Positions 46,502-55,120 of a DNA stretch of 64,000 nt are shown here, one piece after another. The stretch lies in the NCBI RefSeq assembly GCF_013408535.1, contig NZ_JACBZA010000001.1:1820850-1884849 (forward strand), written 5' to 3'. The DNA is from Actinopolymorpha cephalotaxi. GTDB taxonomy: Bacteria > Actinomycetota > Actinomycetes > Propionibacteriales > Actinopolymorphaceae. Both the position numbers and the translations under genes were made by a program. Within the stretch, counting starts at the first letter, position 1. The number at the start of each line of letters is the position of its first letter. The notes under the pieces are model-generated. The model saw only the letters and a list, made by a program, of their open reading frames with translations. It did no database searches and was not told the origin of the DNA.

Positions 46502-47446
46502 ATGAACCCGAACGACTCGGCGACCGCGGCGCAGGACGCGCTCGACGCGGCGTACCGGGCGGCGTTCACCGCCGACGAGCGGGTTCGCGCCGTCCTCACC
46601 TACGGGTCCCGCCCGGCCGGGCTCGGCGACGCCTGGTCGGACGTGGAGTACTGGGTGTTCGTCGCCGGCCCGCCACCGGACCAGGGCTGGTCCGATCCTG
46701 CCGATCCGGCCGTCCCGCCGCGGTGGCTGCGGGACGTCGGCGATCCGGGACTGCTGGTACGCAACGAGTTCGGCGCCTGGGTCGCGGTGCACGCAGGTCT
46801 GGTGCGGGTGGAGGTGCACGTCTGGCCGGCCTCCGACGTCGACGTCGTACGCGGCTGGCCGGCGCGCGGCGCGCCCGTGCGGGCGATGGTGGTGCTGGAC
46901 CGGGACGGCACCCTGGCTCCGGCGGTGGCCGCGCTGCCCGAGTACCCGAAGGTCCCGAGCACCGCGGCGGAGGTGGCCGCGGTCTGCGGACGCTTCGCCA
47001 ACTGGTGGGTGCTCGGCCGCAACGTCGCCGGGCGCGGTGAGTGGGAACGTTCCCAGGACGCGCTTGCCCACGTACGCCGGGAGCTGACGTGGATGGCCCG
47101 GCTGGCCGAGCCCAAGCCCAGGTCCAAGCCCGGGCCCGCGGGCGGAGCCGAGCCGGGGTCCGCCGACGCCACCAGGCGGTGGCTCACACCGTCCCGGCTG
47201 GCCGAGCGGGACCTGTCCCCGGAGGTGGTCGACGCGCTGGCACAGGCCTCCGCCCGCACCGAGCCGGCCGACCTGGGCCGGGCGTACGCGGCCGCCTGGG
47301 AGCTGGGGGAGCGGTTGTGGCGCACACTTGCCGCGACCTGGGGCTTCGACCCACCCGACCGGCTGGCCGAATGGATCGAAGCCCAGGCCTCCGCGACCGG
47401 CGCGGGACTCACCAGCTCCCGACGGTCCCGTCCTCCCGGCGGCTGA
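46502..47446 (+). CDS. Nucleotidyltransferase-domain protein (second; lincosamide-nucleotidyltransferase-like)
   Basis: A 314-residue protein with [19 protein letters not shown]: the GS motif and an acidic pair written D-V-E instead of DxD, as seen in some lincosamide and aminoglycoside nucleotidyltransferases. The C-terminal half has helices and a charged linker (PKPRSKPG). Could be a resistance or housekeeping adenylyltransferase; not decided. The last 38 bases overlap the end of the mannonate dehydratase gene on the other strand. Confidence 0.75.
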   Translation: MNPNDSATAAQDALDAAYRAAFTADERVRAVLTYGSRPAGLGDAWSDVEYWVFVAGPPPDQGWSDPADPAVPPRWLRDVGDPGLLVRNEFGAWVAVHAGLVRVEVHVWPASDVDVVRGWPARGAPVRAMVVLDRDGTLAPAVAALPEYPKVPSTAAEVAAVCGRFANWWVLGRNVAGRGEWERSQDALAHVRRELTWMARLAEPKPRSKPGPAGGAEPGSADATRRWLTPSRLAERDLSPEVVDALAQASARTEPADLGRAYAAAWELGERLWRTLAATWGFDPPDRLAEWIEAQASATGAGLTSSRRSRPPGG

Positions 47447-48614
47447 CCGGCAGGTAGCCACGCTGGTACTCGTACTTCGCCGCGAGGCTCTCGTCGATGT
47501 CCACACCCAGCCCCGGCGCCTCACCGGGGTGGAGGTAGCCGTCGGCGAACGACCAGGCGTGCGGGAAGACCTCCAGCGTCTCCTCGCTGTGGTGGCCGTA
47601 CTCCTGGATCGCCGCGTTGTGGGTGGCCAGGCCGTAGTGCAGCGCCGCCGCCATCGACACCGGCGACAGGTCGGCGGCGCCGTGGCAGCCGGTGCGGACG
47701 TGGTACGGCTCGGCGAAGTGCGCGATCTTGCGCAGGTGGGTGATCCCGCCCGCGTGCACGACGCTGGCCCGTACGTAGTCGATCAGCTGTTCGCGGATCA
47801 GCTGGTGACAGTCGTACAGCGAGTTGAACACCTCGCCCACCGCGAGCGGGGTGGTGGTGTGCTGCCGGATCACCCGGAAGCTCTCCTGCAGTTCGGCGGG
47901 TACGGCATCCTCCAGCCAGAACAGCTGGTGGTCCTCCAGCCGCTTGCCCAGCCAGCCCGCCTCGGCCGGGGTCAGCCGGTGGTGCGCGTCGTGCAGCAGG
48001 TGGACGTCGAACCCGACCGCCTCCCGGACCCGGGCGAACAGCTCGGGCGCGAAGCGGAGGTACTTCTCGGTCGACCAGCCGTCCTCGACGAACGGCAGGT
48101 CGGGCCGCTGTCCGGACACGTCGCCGCGCGGTGTGCCGTACATGTTGTCGATGCCGGGCACCACGCACTGCGCCCGGATCGCGCGGTAGCCCTCCTCGCG
48201 CAGCCGGAGCACCTGCTCCACGGTGTCCTCGATGGTGCGCCCGGACGCGTGGCCGTAGCAGAGCACGCCCTTGCGGGACCGGCCGCCGAGCAGGTTGTAC
48301 ACCGGCGTGCCGAGCACCTTGCCCTTGATGTCCCACAACGCCATGTCGACGGCGGCGATCGCGGCCATCGTCACCGGCCCGCGCCGCCAGTACGCGCCCT
48401 TGTAGAGCAGCTGCCAGGTGTCCTCGATGTCGGCCGGGTCGCGGCCCTCCAGCATGGGGACGACATGGTCGGCGAGGTAGGACGCGACGGCGAGCTCACG
48501 GCCGTTGAGGGTGCCGTCCCCGACGCCGTACACGCCCTCGTCGGTCTCGACCTTCAATGTCACGAAGTTGCGCCCGGGTGAGGTCACGACCACCCGGGCA
48601 CCGGTGATCCTCAT
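47409..48614 (-). CDS. D-mannonate dehydratase-type enolase superfamily enzyme (ManD/RspA)
   Basis: A 401-residue enolase-superfamily protein. Characteristic ManD segments are [17 protein letters not shown] with the catalytic histidine, [11 protein letters not shown] and GEVFNS as metal ligands, and [13 protein letters not shown]. ManD dehydrates D-mannonate to 2-keto-3-deoxygluconate; some relatives are low-activity enzymes (RspA). Next to it, 7 bases downstream of the PhyH-like gene, suggesting one operon for breakdown of a sugar-acid-containing compound. No other uronate genes are seen. Confidence 0.9.
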   Translation of the reverse strand: MRITGARVVVTSPGRNFVTLKVETDEGVYGVGDGTLNGRELAVASYLADHVVPMLEGRDPADIEDTWQLLYKGAYWRRGPVTMAAIAAVDMALWDIKGKVLGTPVYNLLGGRSRKGVLCYGHASGRTIEDTVEQVLRLREEGYRAIRAQCVVPGIDNMYGTPRGDVSGQRPDLPFVEDGWSTEKYLRFAPELFARVREAVGFDVHLLHDAHHRLTPAEAGWLGKRLEDHQLFWLEDAVPAELQESFRVIRQHTTTPLAVGEVFNSLYDCHQLIREQLIDYVRASVVHAGGITHLRKIAHFAEPYHVRTGCHGAADLSPVSMAAALHYGLATHNAAIQEYGHHSEETLEVFPHAWSFADGYLHPGEAPGLGVDIDESLAAKYEYQRGYLPVSRREDGTVGSW

Positions 48615-48621
48615 GCCCGGC

Positions 48622-49455
48622 CTACCAGGGCTCGGCGCCGAGGAGCTTGCGGCCGAGCGGACCGGCCGCCTCCAGCTGGCGGGCGCTGTACCGGCCCGGC
48701 TGCGGCGCCTTGCCCGCGCCGTGCGGTTGGTCCTCGCGTACCCACCGGAGGAACTGCGCCACGCGCGGGGTGGACCGGCGGTTGTGCGAGGCGCCGTGCG
48801 GCATCAGGTGGTGCAGCAGCGCGAAGTCGCCGGCCTCACCGGTCACCTCGACGCTTTCCAGGTGGGTGATGCGCTTCCAGTTCTGGTGCAGGTGCCGTCC
48901 CTGCGGCCCCGCGGCGCGGGCCTCCTCCTCCACGATCCTGTGCCCGCGGGGAACGACGTGGATGCCGCCGCCTTCGGGGAGTACGTCGGTGAAGTAGAAG
49001 CAGCCGCCGATCTGCACCTCGGCCAGCGAGAACAGGAACTGGTCGACGTCGGTCGGCACCGAGGCGTCGATGTGCAACGTCTGGCTGAGCGCGCGGTCCC
49101 GGTCGCTGTCGTTGCGCAGGGTGATGCCGAGCGAGCCGTCCAGCACCCGCAGCCGCGTCGACTCCAGCAGTTGCGCGGCGACGTTGTACAGCTTCTCGTT
49201 CGCCCACAGCGGCAGGAGTTCCGGTGTGTCGAAGGTGTGGTCGTGTGCGGTGCGCATCGGCTTGATCCGGCCGGCCGAGGAGTGCCAGTGGTCGGGCAGG
49301 GCGAGGTTGCGCGGGATCAGGTCGAGGATGTGGTCGCGGTAGTGGGCCGCCTCCTCCCGGGAGATCACTCCGCGTACGAGGAGATAGCCCTGCTCCCAGA
49401 ACTGCGTGATCTGTGCGTCACTCAGAACCTGGGGTGTTTCCACGACGGTGGTCAC
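48622..49455 (-). CDS. Phytanoyl-CoA dioxygenase (PhyH) family protein
   Basis: A 277-residue Fe(II)/2-oxoglutarate-dependent dioxygenase-like protein. The HxD pair appears as TLHIDAS, and the distal histidine with the 2-oxoglutarate arginine in [18 protein letters not shown] 49455 is set by GGGAGG five bases upstream; a longer upstream frame is unlikely. In operon with ManD. Substrate unknown; the pairing suggests oxidative handling of a sugar derivative before ManD, which is inference. Confidence 0.87.
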   Translation of the reverse strand: MTTVVETPQVLSDAQITQFWEQGYLLVRGVISREEAAHYRDHILDLIPRNLALPDHWHSSAGRIKPMRTAHDHTFDTPELLPLWANEKLYNVAAQLLESTRLRVLDGSLGITLRNDSDRDRALSQTLHIDASVPTDVDQFLFSLAEVQIGGCFYFTDVLPEGGGIHVVPRGHRIVEEEARAAGPQGRHLHQNWKRITHLESVEVTGEAGDFALLHHLMPHGASHNRRSTPRVAQFLRWVREDQPHGAGKAPQPGRYSARQLEAAGPLGRKLLGAEPW

Positions 49456-49558
49456 GATGCCTCCCTGGCAGCGTTCGGGGATTGCTTCCACCGTACGAAC
49501 GTCGGCCGGGAGTCGCACCTCGCCGGCCGGGTTCTAGCCAGGTTCGGTCACGCGGCTC

Positions 49559-51355
49559 TCATCGGCTCCGCGCCGCGGTCGTGTCCGGAGCCGTCGGGTC
49601 GAGCTCTTCGAGCAGCGTCCGCACCCGGTCCGGGCCGAGCGCCAGCAGCAGGGTGGGCAGCCGCGGCCCGCGGTCGGCGCCCACGAGCAGGCGGTACAGC
49701 AACCGGAAGAACCCCCGCTGCGCGTGCTTCACCTCCGCCGTGGCCGGGTCGTCCAGAGTGAGGCCGGCCCGCAGCTTCGGCACGCCGTACACCAGGCGGG
49801 TCAGCCCGGTCAGCGTCCAGTCCTCGGTCAGCCGGGACGTCAGCTCCCGCAGTGACGCCGCGTCCTCGGCGGTGAGCGAGGCCAGCAGGTCCTTGTCGGG
49901 TTCGGTGCGTACGTGGGTGCGTTCCTCGGCGGGCACCTGCTCGGCCAGCCAGGTCCGGGCCAGGGTCAGCCGCGGCTCGACGTCGTCGACGGTGACGCCC
50001 TGTGCGCTGTCGTTCTGTCCACCGTCGTTGTGGGCGGCGTCGTTCTGTGCGCCGTCGTCGAAACCGGCGAGGATCCGGCCCACCTGGGCGGTGTCGCCCG
50101 CGGTGACGTCGAGGAGGGACGCCAGGACGCGGAACGACACCCGGCGGCGCGGCCCCGCGACCGGTCCGCGGCTGGTCGTGGTCGACCGGTCGGCGACGTC
50201 GCGCTCCCACGGCTGCGCCTGGCCGGCCTCGATACGTGTCGCCAGCCGGTCCCACTCGTCGTACAGCCGGCCCACCTCGGCGCCGAAGTCGATGGTGAAC
50301 GCCTGGCCCGGCAGCCGCCGGGTGTACAGCCAGCGCAGCACCGCCGGCTCCAGGATTCGCAGGCCGTCCGCAGGGGTCGGCACGCCGCCGGCCGAGCTCG
50401 ACATCTTCGCCATGCCGCGGATGCCGACGAAGGAGTACGGCAGCGGAACCGGCGGCTCACCACCGAACACCTCGCGGACCACCTGCGCACCGACCGTGAA
50501 CGAGGACCCGGGGGCGGAGTGGTCGGCGCCGAAGGGTTCGAACGTGACCCGCTCGTGTGCCCAGCGCATCGGCCAGTCGACCTTCCACACCAGCTTGCCG
50601 CTGTTGTCCTCGCGCAGGTGCACGCGGTCGCGGTGACCGCAGGCGGCGCAGGCGTAGTCGACCCACGCGCCGGCTGCATCGTAGGACGTCACCTGGGTGG
50701 TGTCGCGGCCGCAGCGATGGCAGTACGGCCGGTAGGGGTAGTAGAGGCCTGCCGCCGCGTCGGTGTCGCCGGGGTCGCCGGTGTTGCCGGTCTGTTCCAC
50801 GTCCCCGGCGTCCCCGGTGTCCCTGGAGTCCCCGGCGTCCCCGGCTCCTGGCCGGGTGCGGTAGCGGCCCAGGATCGCGTCGATGCGGGCGCGTTCGTCG
50901 AGGGCGCGCAGGATCGCGTCGGCGTACGTCCCCGAGGCGTACATCGCGGTCTGGCTGATCTCGCGTACCTCGATGCCGAGCGCGTCCATGGCCGCCCGCA
51001 CGGGGGCCTTGAAGCGTTCGGCCCAGCTGTCGTAGGCGCCGTCGGGGTCGGGTACCGCGGTCAGCGGGCGGCCGACGTGTTCGGTGAACGACGGCGGCAG
51101 CCCGGCCGGAACCCTGCGCAGCCGGTCGTAGTCGTCCCAGGACAGCAGGTGGACGCAGTCCCGGCCGCGGCGGCGGATCTCGTCGGCGACCAGGTGGGGG
51201 ACCATCAGCTCGCGGAGGTTGCCCAGGTGGATCGGACCGGACGGGCTGAGCCCGGAGGCGCACACGACCGGTGCGCCGGGTGCGCGGCGGTCGGCCTCGG
51301 CGATCACCTCGTCGGCGGTACGGCTCACCCAGTCACTGCCCTCGATCTCGCTCAC
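49559..51355 (-). CDS. lysS: Lysyl-tRNA synthetase, class I
   Basis: Charges tRNA-Lys with lysine. Class I signatures: HLGN (residues 43-46) in GLSPSGPIHLGNLRE, and KMSSS (317-321). A zinc ribbon with CHRCG and CAACG lies between. Length 598 is somewhat above the usual 530-580 because of two low-complexity inserts, one Gly/Asp-rich near residues 170-200 and one Asn/Asp/Gln-rich near 430-450. GTG 51355 overlaps the stop of the upstream kinase gene (GTGA), so they are cotranslated. Whether the genome also has a class II enzyme is unknown. Confidence 0.94.
   Translation of the reverse strand: MSEIEGSDWVSRTADEVIAEADRRAPGAPVVCASGLSPSGPIHLGNLRELMVPHLVADEIRRRGRDCVHLLSWDDYDRLRRVPAGLPPSFTEHVGRPLTAVPDPDGAYDSWAERFKAPVRAAMDALGIEVREISQTAMYASGTYADAILRALDERARIDAILGRYRTRPGAGDAGDSRDTGDAGDVEQTGNTGDPGDTDAAAGLYYPYRPYCHRCGRDTTQVTSYDAAGAWVDYACAACGHRDRVHLREDNSGKLVWKVDWPMRWAHERVTFEPFGADHSAPGSSFTVGAQVVREVFGGEPPVPLPYSFVGIRGMAKMSSSAGGVPTPADGLRILEPAVLRWLYTRRLPGQAFTIDFGAEVGRLYDEWDRLATRIEAGQAQPWERDVADRSTTTSRGPVAGPRRRVSFRVLASLLDVTAGDTAQVGRILAGFDDGAQNDAAHNDGGQNDSAQGVTVDDVEPRLTLARTWLAEQVPAEERTHVRTEPDKDLLASLTAEDAASLRELTSRLTEDWTLTGLTRLVYGVPKLRAGLTLDDPATAEVKHAQRGFFRLLYRLLVGADRGPRLPTLLLALGPDRVRTLLEELDPTAPDTTAARSR
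50001..50062 (-). repeat. 15-bp-type repeats in the LysRS gene (QND region)
   Basis: Short in-frame repeats, with TCGTTSTG repeated at about 15-bp steps, encode a stretch of the form QNDAAHNDGGQNDSAQ between the catalytic and anticodon-binding domains. Confidence 0.7.
50761..50848 (-). repeat. GTCCCCGGC-type repeats in the LysRS gene (GD region)
   Basis: Tandem units close to GTCCCCGGC and GTCGCCGGG encode a Gly/Asp-rich insert (GDAGDSRDTGDAGDVEQTGN) within the catalytic domain before the zinc ribbon. Likely a surface loop expansion. Confidence 0.75.
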
Positions 51356-52059
51356 CGGGCTCCTCCCGTCGGTTCGGCTGCGGGGCGGGCCGGTGTGCCC
51401 AGCACCTCGCGTACCCACTCGGCGACCCCGGCAGCCACCGTGGCCGGATCGGATCGGTGCGTGTCGAACCGCCGGCCGACCTGGGAACGATGCCAGCCGG
51501 CGAAACCGAGCTGGCGGGCGACGAACTCGTCGTCGGAACCGCGCCACGCCGGCCGGTCCCGAAGGCGCCGCACCAGTACGTCGTCCGGACAGTCCAGGGC
51601 CGCGTGATGGACCGGCCCCACCAGCATCCGGGCAGGTAGCTCGGCCAGCTGCTCGGGAACGATCGTCCCGCACAGCAACGTGGCCAGGCCGTTGCCGGCG
51701 AGGCCGTGAGCCAGCTGCAACCAGGTGTTGCGCCAGACGTCCCAGCCGAGTGCGGCGACGTGCAGCGTGAGGTCGACGTCGAACACCGCGCAGCCGGGCA
51801 GTCCACCCCCGTCGGCCAGCCTGGTGAGCGCGTCGGTGACGGTGGTCTTCCCGGTGCCGCTCGGGCCGGTCAGGAGGAATACCGGCCGCCTGGTGAAGGG
51901 ACGCTCCCACCCGCACCGGGGGCACCGGGCCACATCCCGGGTGGCACCAGTGTCGCCCGGGCGCAGGGCGGTCTCCGGGCCGCACTCCATGCAGAACTCC
52001 GCCCCAGGCGGTGACGGTGTGGACAGCGTGGGGTCGCCGGCCGATGTGGGGGAGTTCAT
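51352..52059 (-). CDS. Zinc-ribbon P-loop kinase-like ATPase coupled to LysRS
   Basis: A 235-residue protein with four cysteines in two CxxC pairs (C23, C26, C46, C49) forming a probable zinc ribbon, then a P-loop GPSGTGKT (65-72) and a small-kinase-like fold (FDVDLTLHVAALGWDVWRNT, ALDCPDDVLVRRLRDRPAW). It resembles nucleoside or shikimate-type kinases but no family could be fixed. The stop overlaps the LysRS start (GTGA), and no other gene precedes it in the operon. ATG 52059 is chosen; no strong ribosome site. Possible roles are RNA or nucleotide phosphorylation. Confidence 0.75.
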   Translation of the reverse strand: MNSPTSAGDPTLSTPSPPGAEFCMECGPETALRPGDTGATRDVARCPRCGWERPFTRRPVFLLTGPSGTGKTTVTDALTRLADGGGLPGCAVFDVDLTLHVAALGWDVWRNTWLQLAHGLAGNGLATLLCGTIVPEQLAELPARMLVGPVHHAALDCPDDVLVRRLRDRPAWRGSDDEFVARQLGFAGWHRSQVGRRFDTHRSDPATVAAGVAEWVREVLGTPARPAAEPTGGAR

Positions 52060-52160
52060 GGACCGGAACGTTATCGGCGTCCCCGTCGGGGAGTCATCAC
52101 CTTTTCGGCCTGCCCGGCACAGCGTCCCCGGGAGGCCCGGCCGCAGCCTCCGCCTTCGGT

Positions 52161-52907
52161 CTACGCGATGCCCGGGCGGGAACGGCGGGAGCGTTCCGAC
52201 CATTTCCGAGCGGTGTCCAGTAGCTGTGTCAACGGCAGGTTGGCAAGAGAGCCGACCCGAACGTCGGCCGCCGCAAGGTCGAGTTGACGGGTCAGGGCGT
52301 TCGGCACCACGACGCAGAACATGCCGGCCCGCTTGGCGGCGGCCACGCCGTTGGGGGAGTCCTCCAGCGCGACCGCACGTGCCGGCTCGACGCCGAGGTC
52401 GGCCGTCGCCAGCCGATACAACGCCGGATCCGGCTTGGTGTGCTCCACCTCGTCGCCGGTACGGATGGTGTCGAAGTGGTGCAGCAGACCGCGTTCGGCC
52501 AGGTGCCCGTGCACCCAGGCACGGGACGAACTCGACGCCAGGCCGACCCGGAGTCCGTGGTCGCGAGCCTGCCGGAGGTAGTCCTCGACGCCGGGCAGGA
52601 CGGGCTGGTCGCTGACGAGTTCGCGGATCCGGGCCCGCCGCGCGGTGCGGAGGGCGTCCCGGTCGACGGGGCGGCCGGATGCGCGGTCGAGCGCGGCGTA
52701 CGGGTCGAAGTGGTGGTCGGCCGTACCGATTCCGCCTGCCCACGTCGCCAGCTCCAGCACGGTGCCGTGGTCGGCGAAGATCTCCTGCCAGGCCTGGAAC
52801 TCCGGCGTCTCGGTGTCGACCACCAGACCGTCGAAGTCGAACACCAGCGCGCGGATCTCGCTGTGCTGATTCGGCTCGCCGGGCACGCTGTCAGCTGCGA
52901 GGGACAT
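52161..52907 (-). CDS. HAD-superfamily phosphatase (beta-phosphoglucomutase-like subgroup)
   Basis: A 248-residue HAD-IA hydrolase: motif I FDFDGLVVDTE, motif II ASSSS, motif III K in EHTKPDPALY, and motif IV ALEDSPNG. The DGLVVDTE form is typical of the group with beta-phosphoglucomutase and small sugar-phosphate phosphatases. ATG 52907 lies seven bases after a minus-strand TAGGTT (52920-52915), so the mRNA is likely leaderless. Confidence 0.88.
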   Translation of the reverse strand: MSLAADSVPGEPNQHSEIRALVFDFDGLVVDTETPEFQAWQEIFADHGTVLELATWAGGIGTADHHFDPYAALDRASGRPVDRDALRTARRARIRELVSDQPVLPGVEDYLRQARDHGLRVGLASSSSRAWVHGHLAERGLLHHFDTIRTGDEVEHTKPDPALYRLATADLGVEPARAVALEDSPNGVAAAKRAGMFCVVVPNALTRQLDLAAADVRVGSLANLPLTQLLDTARKWSERSRRSRPGIA

Positions 52908-52952
52908 GCCGCCCAACCTACCGGTGCCGATCAGCGACGAAGTCGGTGCCGA

Positions 52953-54380
52953 TCAGCCGCGGACGAGCTCCTTGAACCTGCGTCCGCGTTCGGTGAAGTT
53001 GCGGAACCAGCCGTAGCTCGCACAGGCCGGCGACAACAGCACCGTGTCGCCGGGCCGGGCCAGCGCACGGGCCGAAGCGACCGCGTCCTCGAACGACGTC
53101 GCCCGATGCACGTCCACCGGGCCAGCGTTCTCGTCGGGATGGCTGCCTCCGCCGATCGCGGCGGTCAGTGCGCCGGCGGTCTGCCCGAACACCACCGCGG
53201 CCCGGCAGCGTTCCGCGACCCGGGCGCCGAGCGCGTCGAACGGCAGGCCCTTGTCGTAGCCGCCGAGCAGGATCACCAGCGGGCCGGGCAGGGTGTCCAG
53301 GGCGGCCAGGGTGCGCTCGGGTGTGGTGGCGATCGAGTCGTCGTAGTAGGCGACGCCGTCGATCTCGGCGACGAACTCCAGCCGGTGCTCCACTCCGGGG
53401 AAGCTCACCATGACCTCGGTGGCCGCCTGTGCCCAACCGGGGAAGGCATCCGCGGTGGCGGCGGTGGCCGCGGCGAGGTTGTGCAGCTGGAACCTCCCGG
53501 GCAGGCGCCGGCCGCGGACGTCGAGCCGGTGCCCGGCATGCTCGATCACCTCGTCGCCGATCCGGGTGCCGTCGGTCGCGTCGGCCGGGGCGTTCACCCC
53601 GAACCACCGTATGGACGGCGCACCGCCGGCAGGGTCGACGCCGAGGTGTCCGGCATGATCTCCGGCGAAATCCCGGGCGAACTCCGCGGCGAACGGGTCG
53701 TCGGCGTTCAGCACCCGTACGTCGCCTTCGCGTTGGTGGCTCACGACGGTCTGCTTGGCCTCGACGTAACGCGCCATCGTGCCGTGCCGGTCGAGGTGGT
53801 TGGGCGTGATGTTGGTGACGACCGACACCTGTGGGCTCCACCGCAGGGGAGCCAGCCGCTGCAGTTGGAAGCTGGAGAGTTCGAGGACGACGATGTCGTC
53901 GGGACCGATCTCGTCGAGGTGGTCCAGCAGGGACACGCCGAGGTTGCCGCCGACCCAGACCCGGCGCGGTCCGCGGGCGAGGATCTCGCCGATCAGCGTG
54001 GTCGTGGTGGACTTGCCGTTGGAGCCGGTGATCCCGTAGACCGTGCGCGCCGGGCACAGCTTGACGAAGAGGTTCAGCTCCGTCTCCAGCGCGTGGGGGA
54101 GGGCCGGCCAGGGCGACTCGTCGGGTACGCCCGGGCTCACGACCACCAGGTCGGCGCCGGTGAAGTCCTCCTCCCGGTGCCCGCCCAGGTGGAGGTCGAC
54201 CGGCCAGCCGTCGAGTGCCGCCACCGACTCCCTGAGTTGGTGCGCGTCGGCGAGGTCGGTGACCGTGACCCGTGCACCCGATCGGCAGAGGAACTTCGTC
54301 ACACCCACGCCCGCGCCGAACAGGCCGAGGCCCATCACGGTGACCCGCGCGCCGGACAGCTTCGGAACGTCGACCAGCAT
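52953..54380 (-). CDS. murD: UDP-N-acetylmuramoyl-alanine--D-glutamate ligase (MurD)
   Basis: A 475-residue Mur ligase: N-terminal Rossmann motif VTVMGLGLFGAG, ATP-binding GITGSNGKSTTTT, then TNITPNHLDRHG and YYDDSIATTPERTLAAL with the C-terminal domain. Adds glutamate to UDP-MurNAc-L-Ala in peptidoglycan synthesis. It is outside a division/cell-wall cluster, so it may be the only MurD relocated or a second copy. ATG 54380 (MLVDVPKL) is chosen over a much longer frame that crosses the repeat element. Confidence 0.93.
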   Translation of the reverse strand: MLVDVPKLSGARVTVMGLGLFGAGVGVTKFLCRSGARVTVTDLADAHQLRESVAALDGWPVDLHLGGHREEDFTGADLVVVSPGVPDESPWPALPHALETELNLFVKLCPARTVYGITGSNGKSTTTTLIGEILARGPRRVWVGGNLGVSLLDHLDEIGPDDIVVLELSSFQLQRLAPLRWSPQVSVVTNITPNHLDRHGTMARYVEAKQTVVSHQREGDVRVLNADDPFAAEFARDFAGDHAGHLGVDPAGGAPSIRWFGVNAPADATDGTRIGDEVIEHAGHRLDVRGRRLPGRFQLHNLAAATAATADAFPGWAQAATEVMVSFPGVEHRLEFVAEIDGVAYYDDSIATTPERTLAALDTLPGPLVILLGGYDKGLPFDALGARVAERCRAAVVFGQTAGALTAAIGGGSHPDENAGPVDVHRATSFEDAVASARALARPGDTVLLSPACASYGWFRNFTERGRRFKELVRG

Positions 54381-54422
54381 CGGGCCATTGTGCCCGACGC
54401 CTACCGTTGCCGCTCCGGGATG

Positions 54423-54555
54423 GACGTCCGCCGCCACCGTCAAGGCGCCATCGTCAAGGCCCCCCTGACATGGCGTCCCTGACATGGCCTCTCTCACATG
54501 GCCTCTCTGACATGGCGTCATTGTCAAGTTGGCCTTGACGGTGGCGGCGGACGTC
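54423..54555. repeat. 133-bp element: 24-bp perfect inverted repeats around four 14-bp direct repeats
   Basis: Left arm 54423-54446 (begins GACGTCCGCC, ends CGTCAAGGC) is the exact reverse complement of right arm 54532-54555. Inside are four tandem 14-bp units of CTGACATGGCSTCY type (54465-54520) and a smaller hairpin GTCAAG-TTGGC-CTTGAC (54522-54538). Lies between the MerR stop and the murD start, both on the minus strand. Could be a terminator, a MITE-like insertion or a recombination site. No transposase or target duplication is evident. Confidence 0.85.
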
Positions 54556-54564
54556 GGTGAGCGG

Positions 54565-54932
54565 TCAGTGGACCGGCTGCGCGGCCTCTGCCCGGGTACC
54601 GATCTCGTCCCGGATGACGGTCCAGCACGTCTGCAGGTGGGCGAGCCTGCGTTCGACCCGCCGGCCGTGTTCCTCGAGGAGGGTGAGCCGCTCGGCGAGC
54701 CTGTCGGGACCGGCGCGGTGGAGATCGGCGTACCTCCGCATCTGTGCCAGCGGCATCTCGGTGTCGCGCATGCACCGCAGCAGTGTCAGCCAGTTGACGT
54801 CATCGTCGGAGAACCGGCGTTGCCCGGACTCGGTGCGGTGGATCCCCGTCAGCAGTCCGATTCGTAATAGCGAAGGGTGTCGATGCTGAAGCCTGATCTG
54901 TCCGCGGCCTGGCCGGAGGAGTAGGAGGTCAC
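54565..54932 (-). pseudogene. MerR-family regulator with a frameshift in the DNA-binding domain
   Basis: Reading from GTG 54932 gives MTSYSSGQAADRSGFSIDTL then RYYE and hits a stop after three more codons. The rest of a normal MerR protein (RIGLLTGIHRTESGQRRFSD, dimerisation helix to TRAEAAQPVH) continues in another frame from about 54866. The two parts meet at TACGAATC, where TACGAACGAATC would restore the frame: one CGAA unit (TTCG at 54861-54864) seems lost. The natural sequence, a sequencing error, or phase variation by slippage are all possible. Intact length would be about 122 residues. Confidence 0.8.
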
Positions 54933-54961
54933 GCAGGAAGGATCGCATCAGTACAGCGGTC

Positions 54962-54975
54962 AAGGTCAAGACCTT
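54962..54975 (-). promoter_or_regulatory. Palindrome upstream of the broken MerR gene
   Basis: AAGGTC-TT-GACCTT is a perfect 14-bp palindrome 30 bp before the MerR start, followed directly by GACC so that TTGACC occurs twice. A likely operator/-35 region for the MerR gene. CGTCAAGG-type half-sites also recur in the inverted-repeat element at 54423-54555. Confidence 0.5.
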
Positions 54976-55120
54976 TCGCCCGGAAATGTCTGATTTGTGC
55001 TGCACCCGCCGGCCGTGTTGCGCCCTGCGCGTCCGGGCCTGACCGGAGCGTGGAGTTCTGCCCGGCGCCGAGGTGGGAGTTTGACCTTCGGAAACGTGCT
55101 CCGGAGGCGGTTCGTACGGC

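Noticed and set aside
54381-54527. Longer MurD start upstream of ATG 54380
   Set aside because: The extension translates the 14-bp repeats and the inverted-repeat element; MurD homology begins just after ATG 54380.
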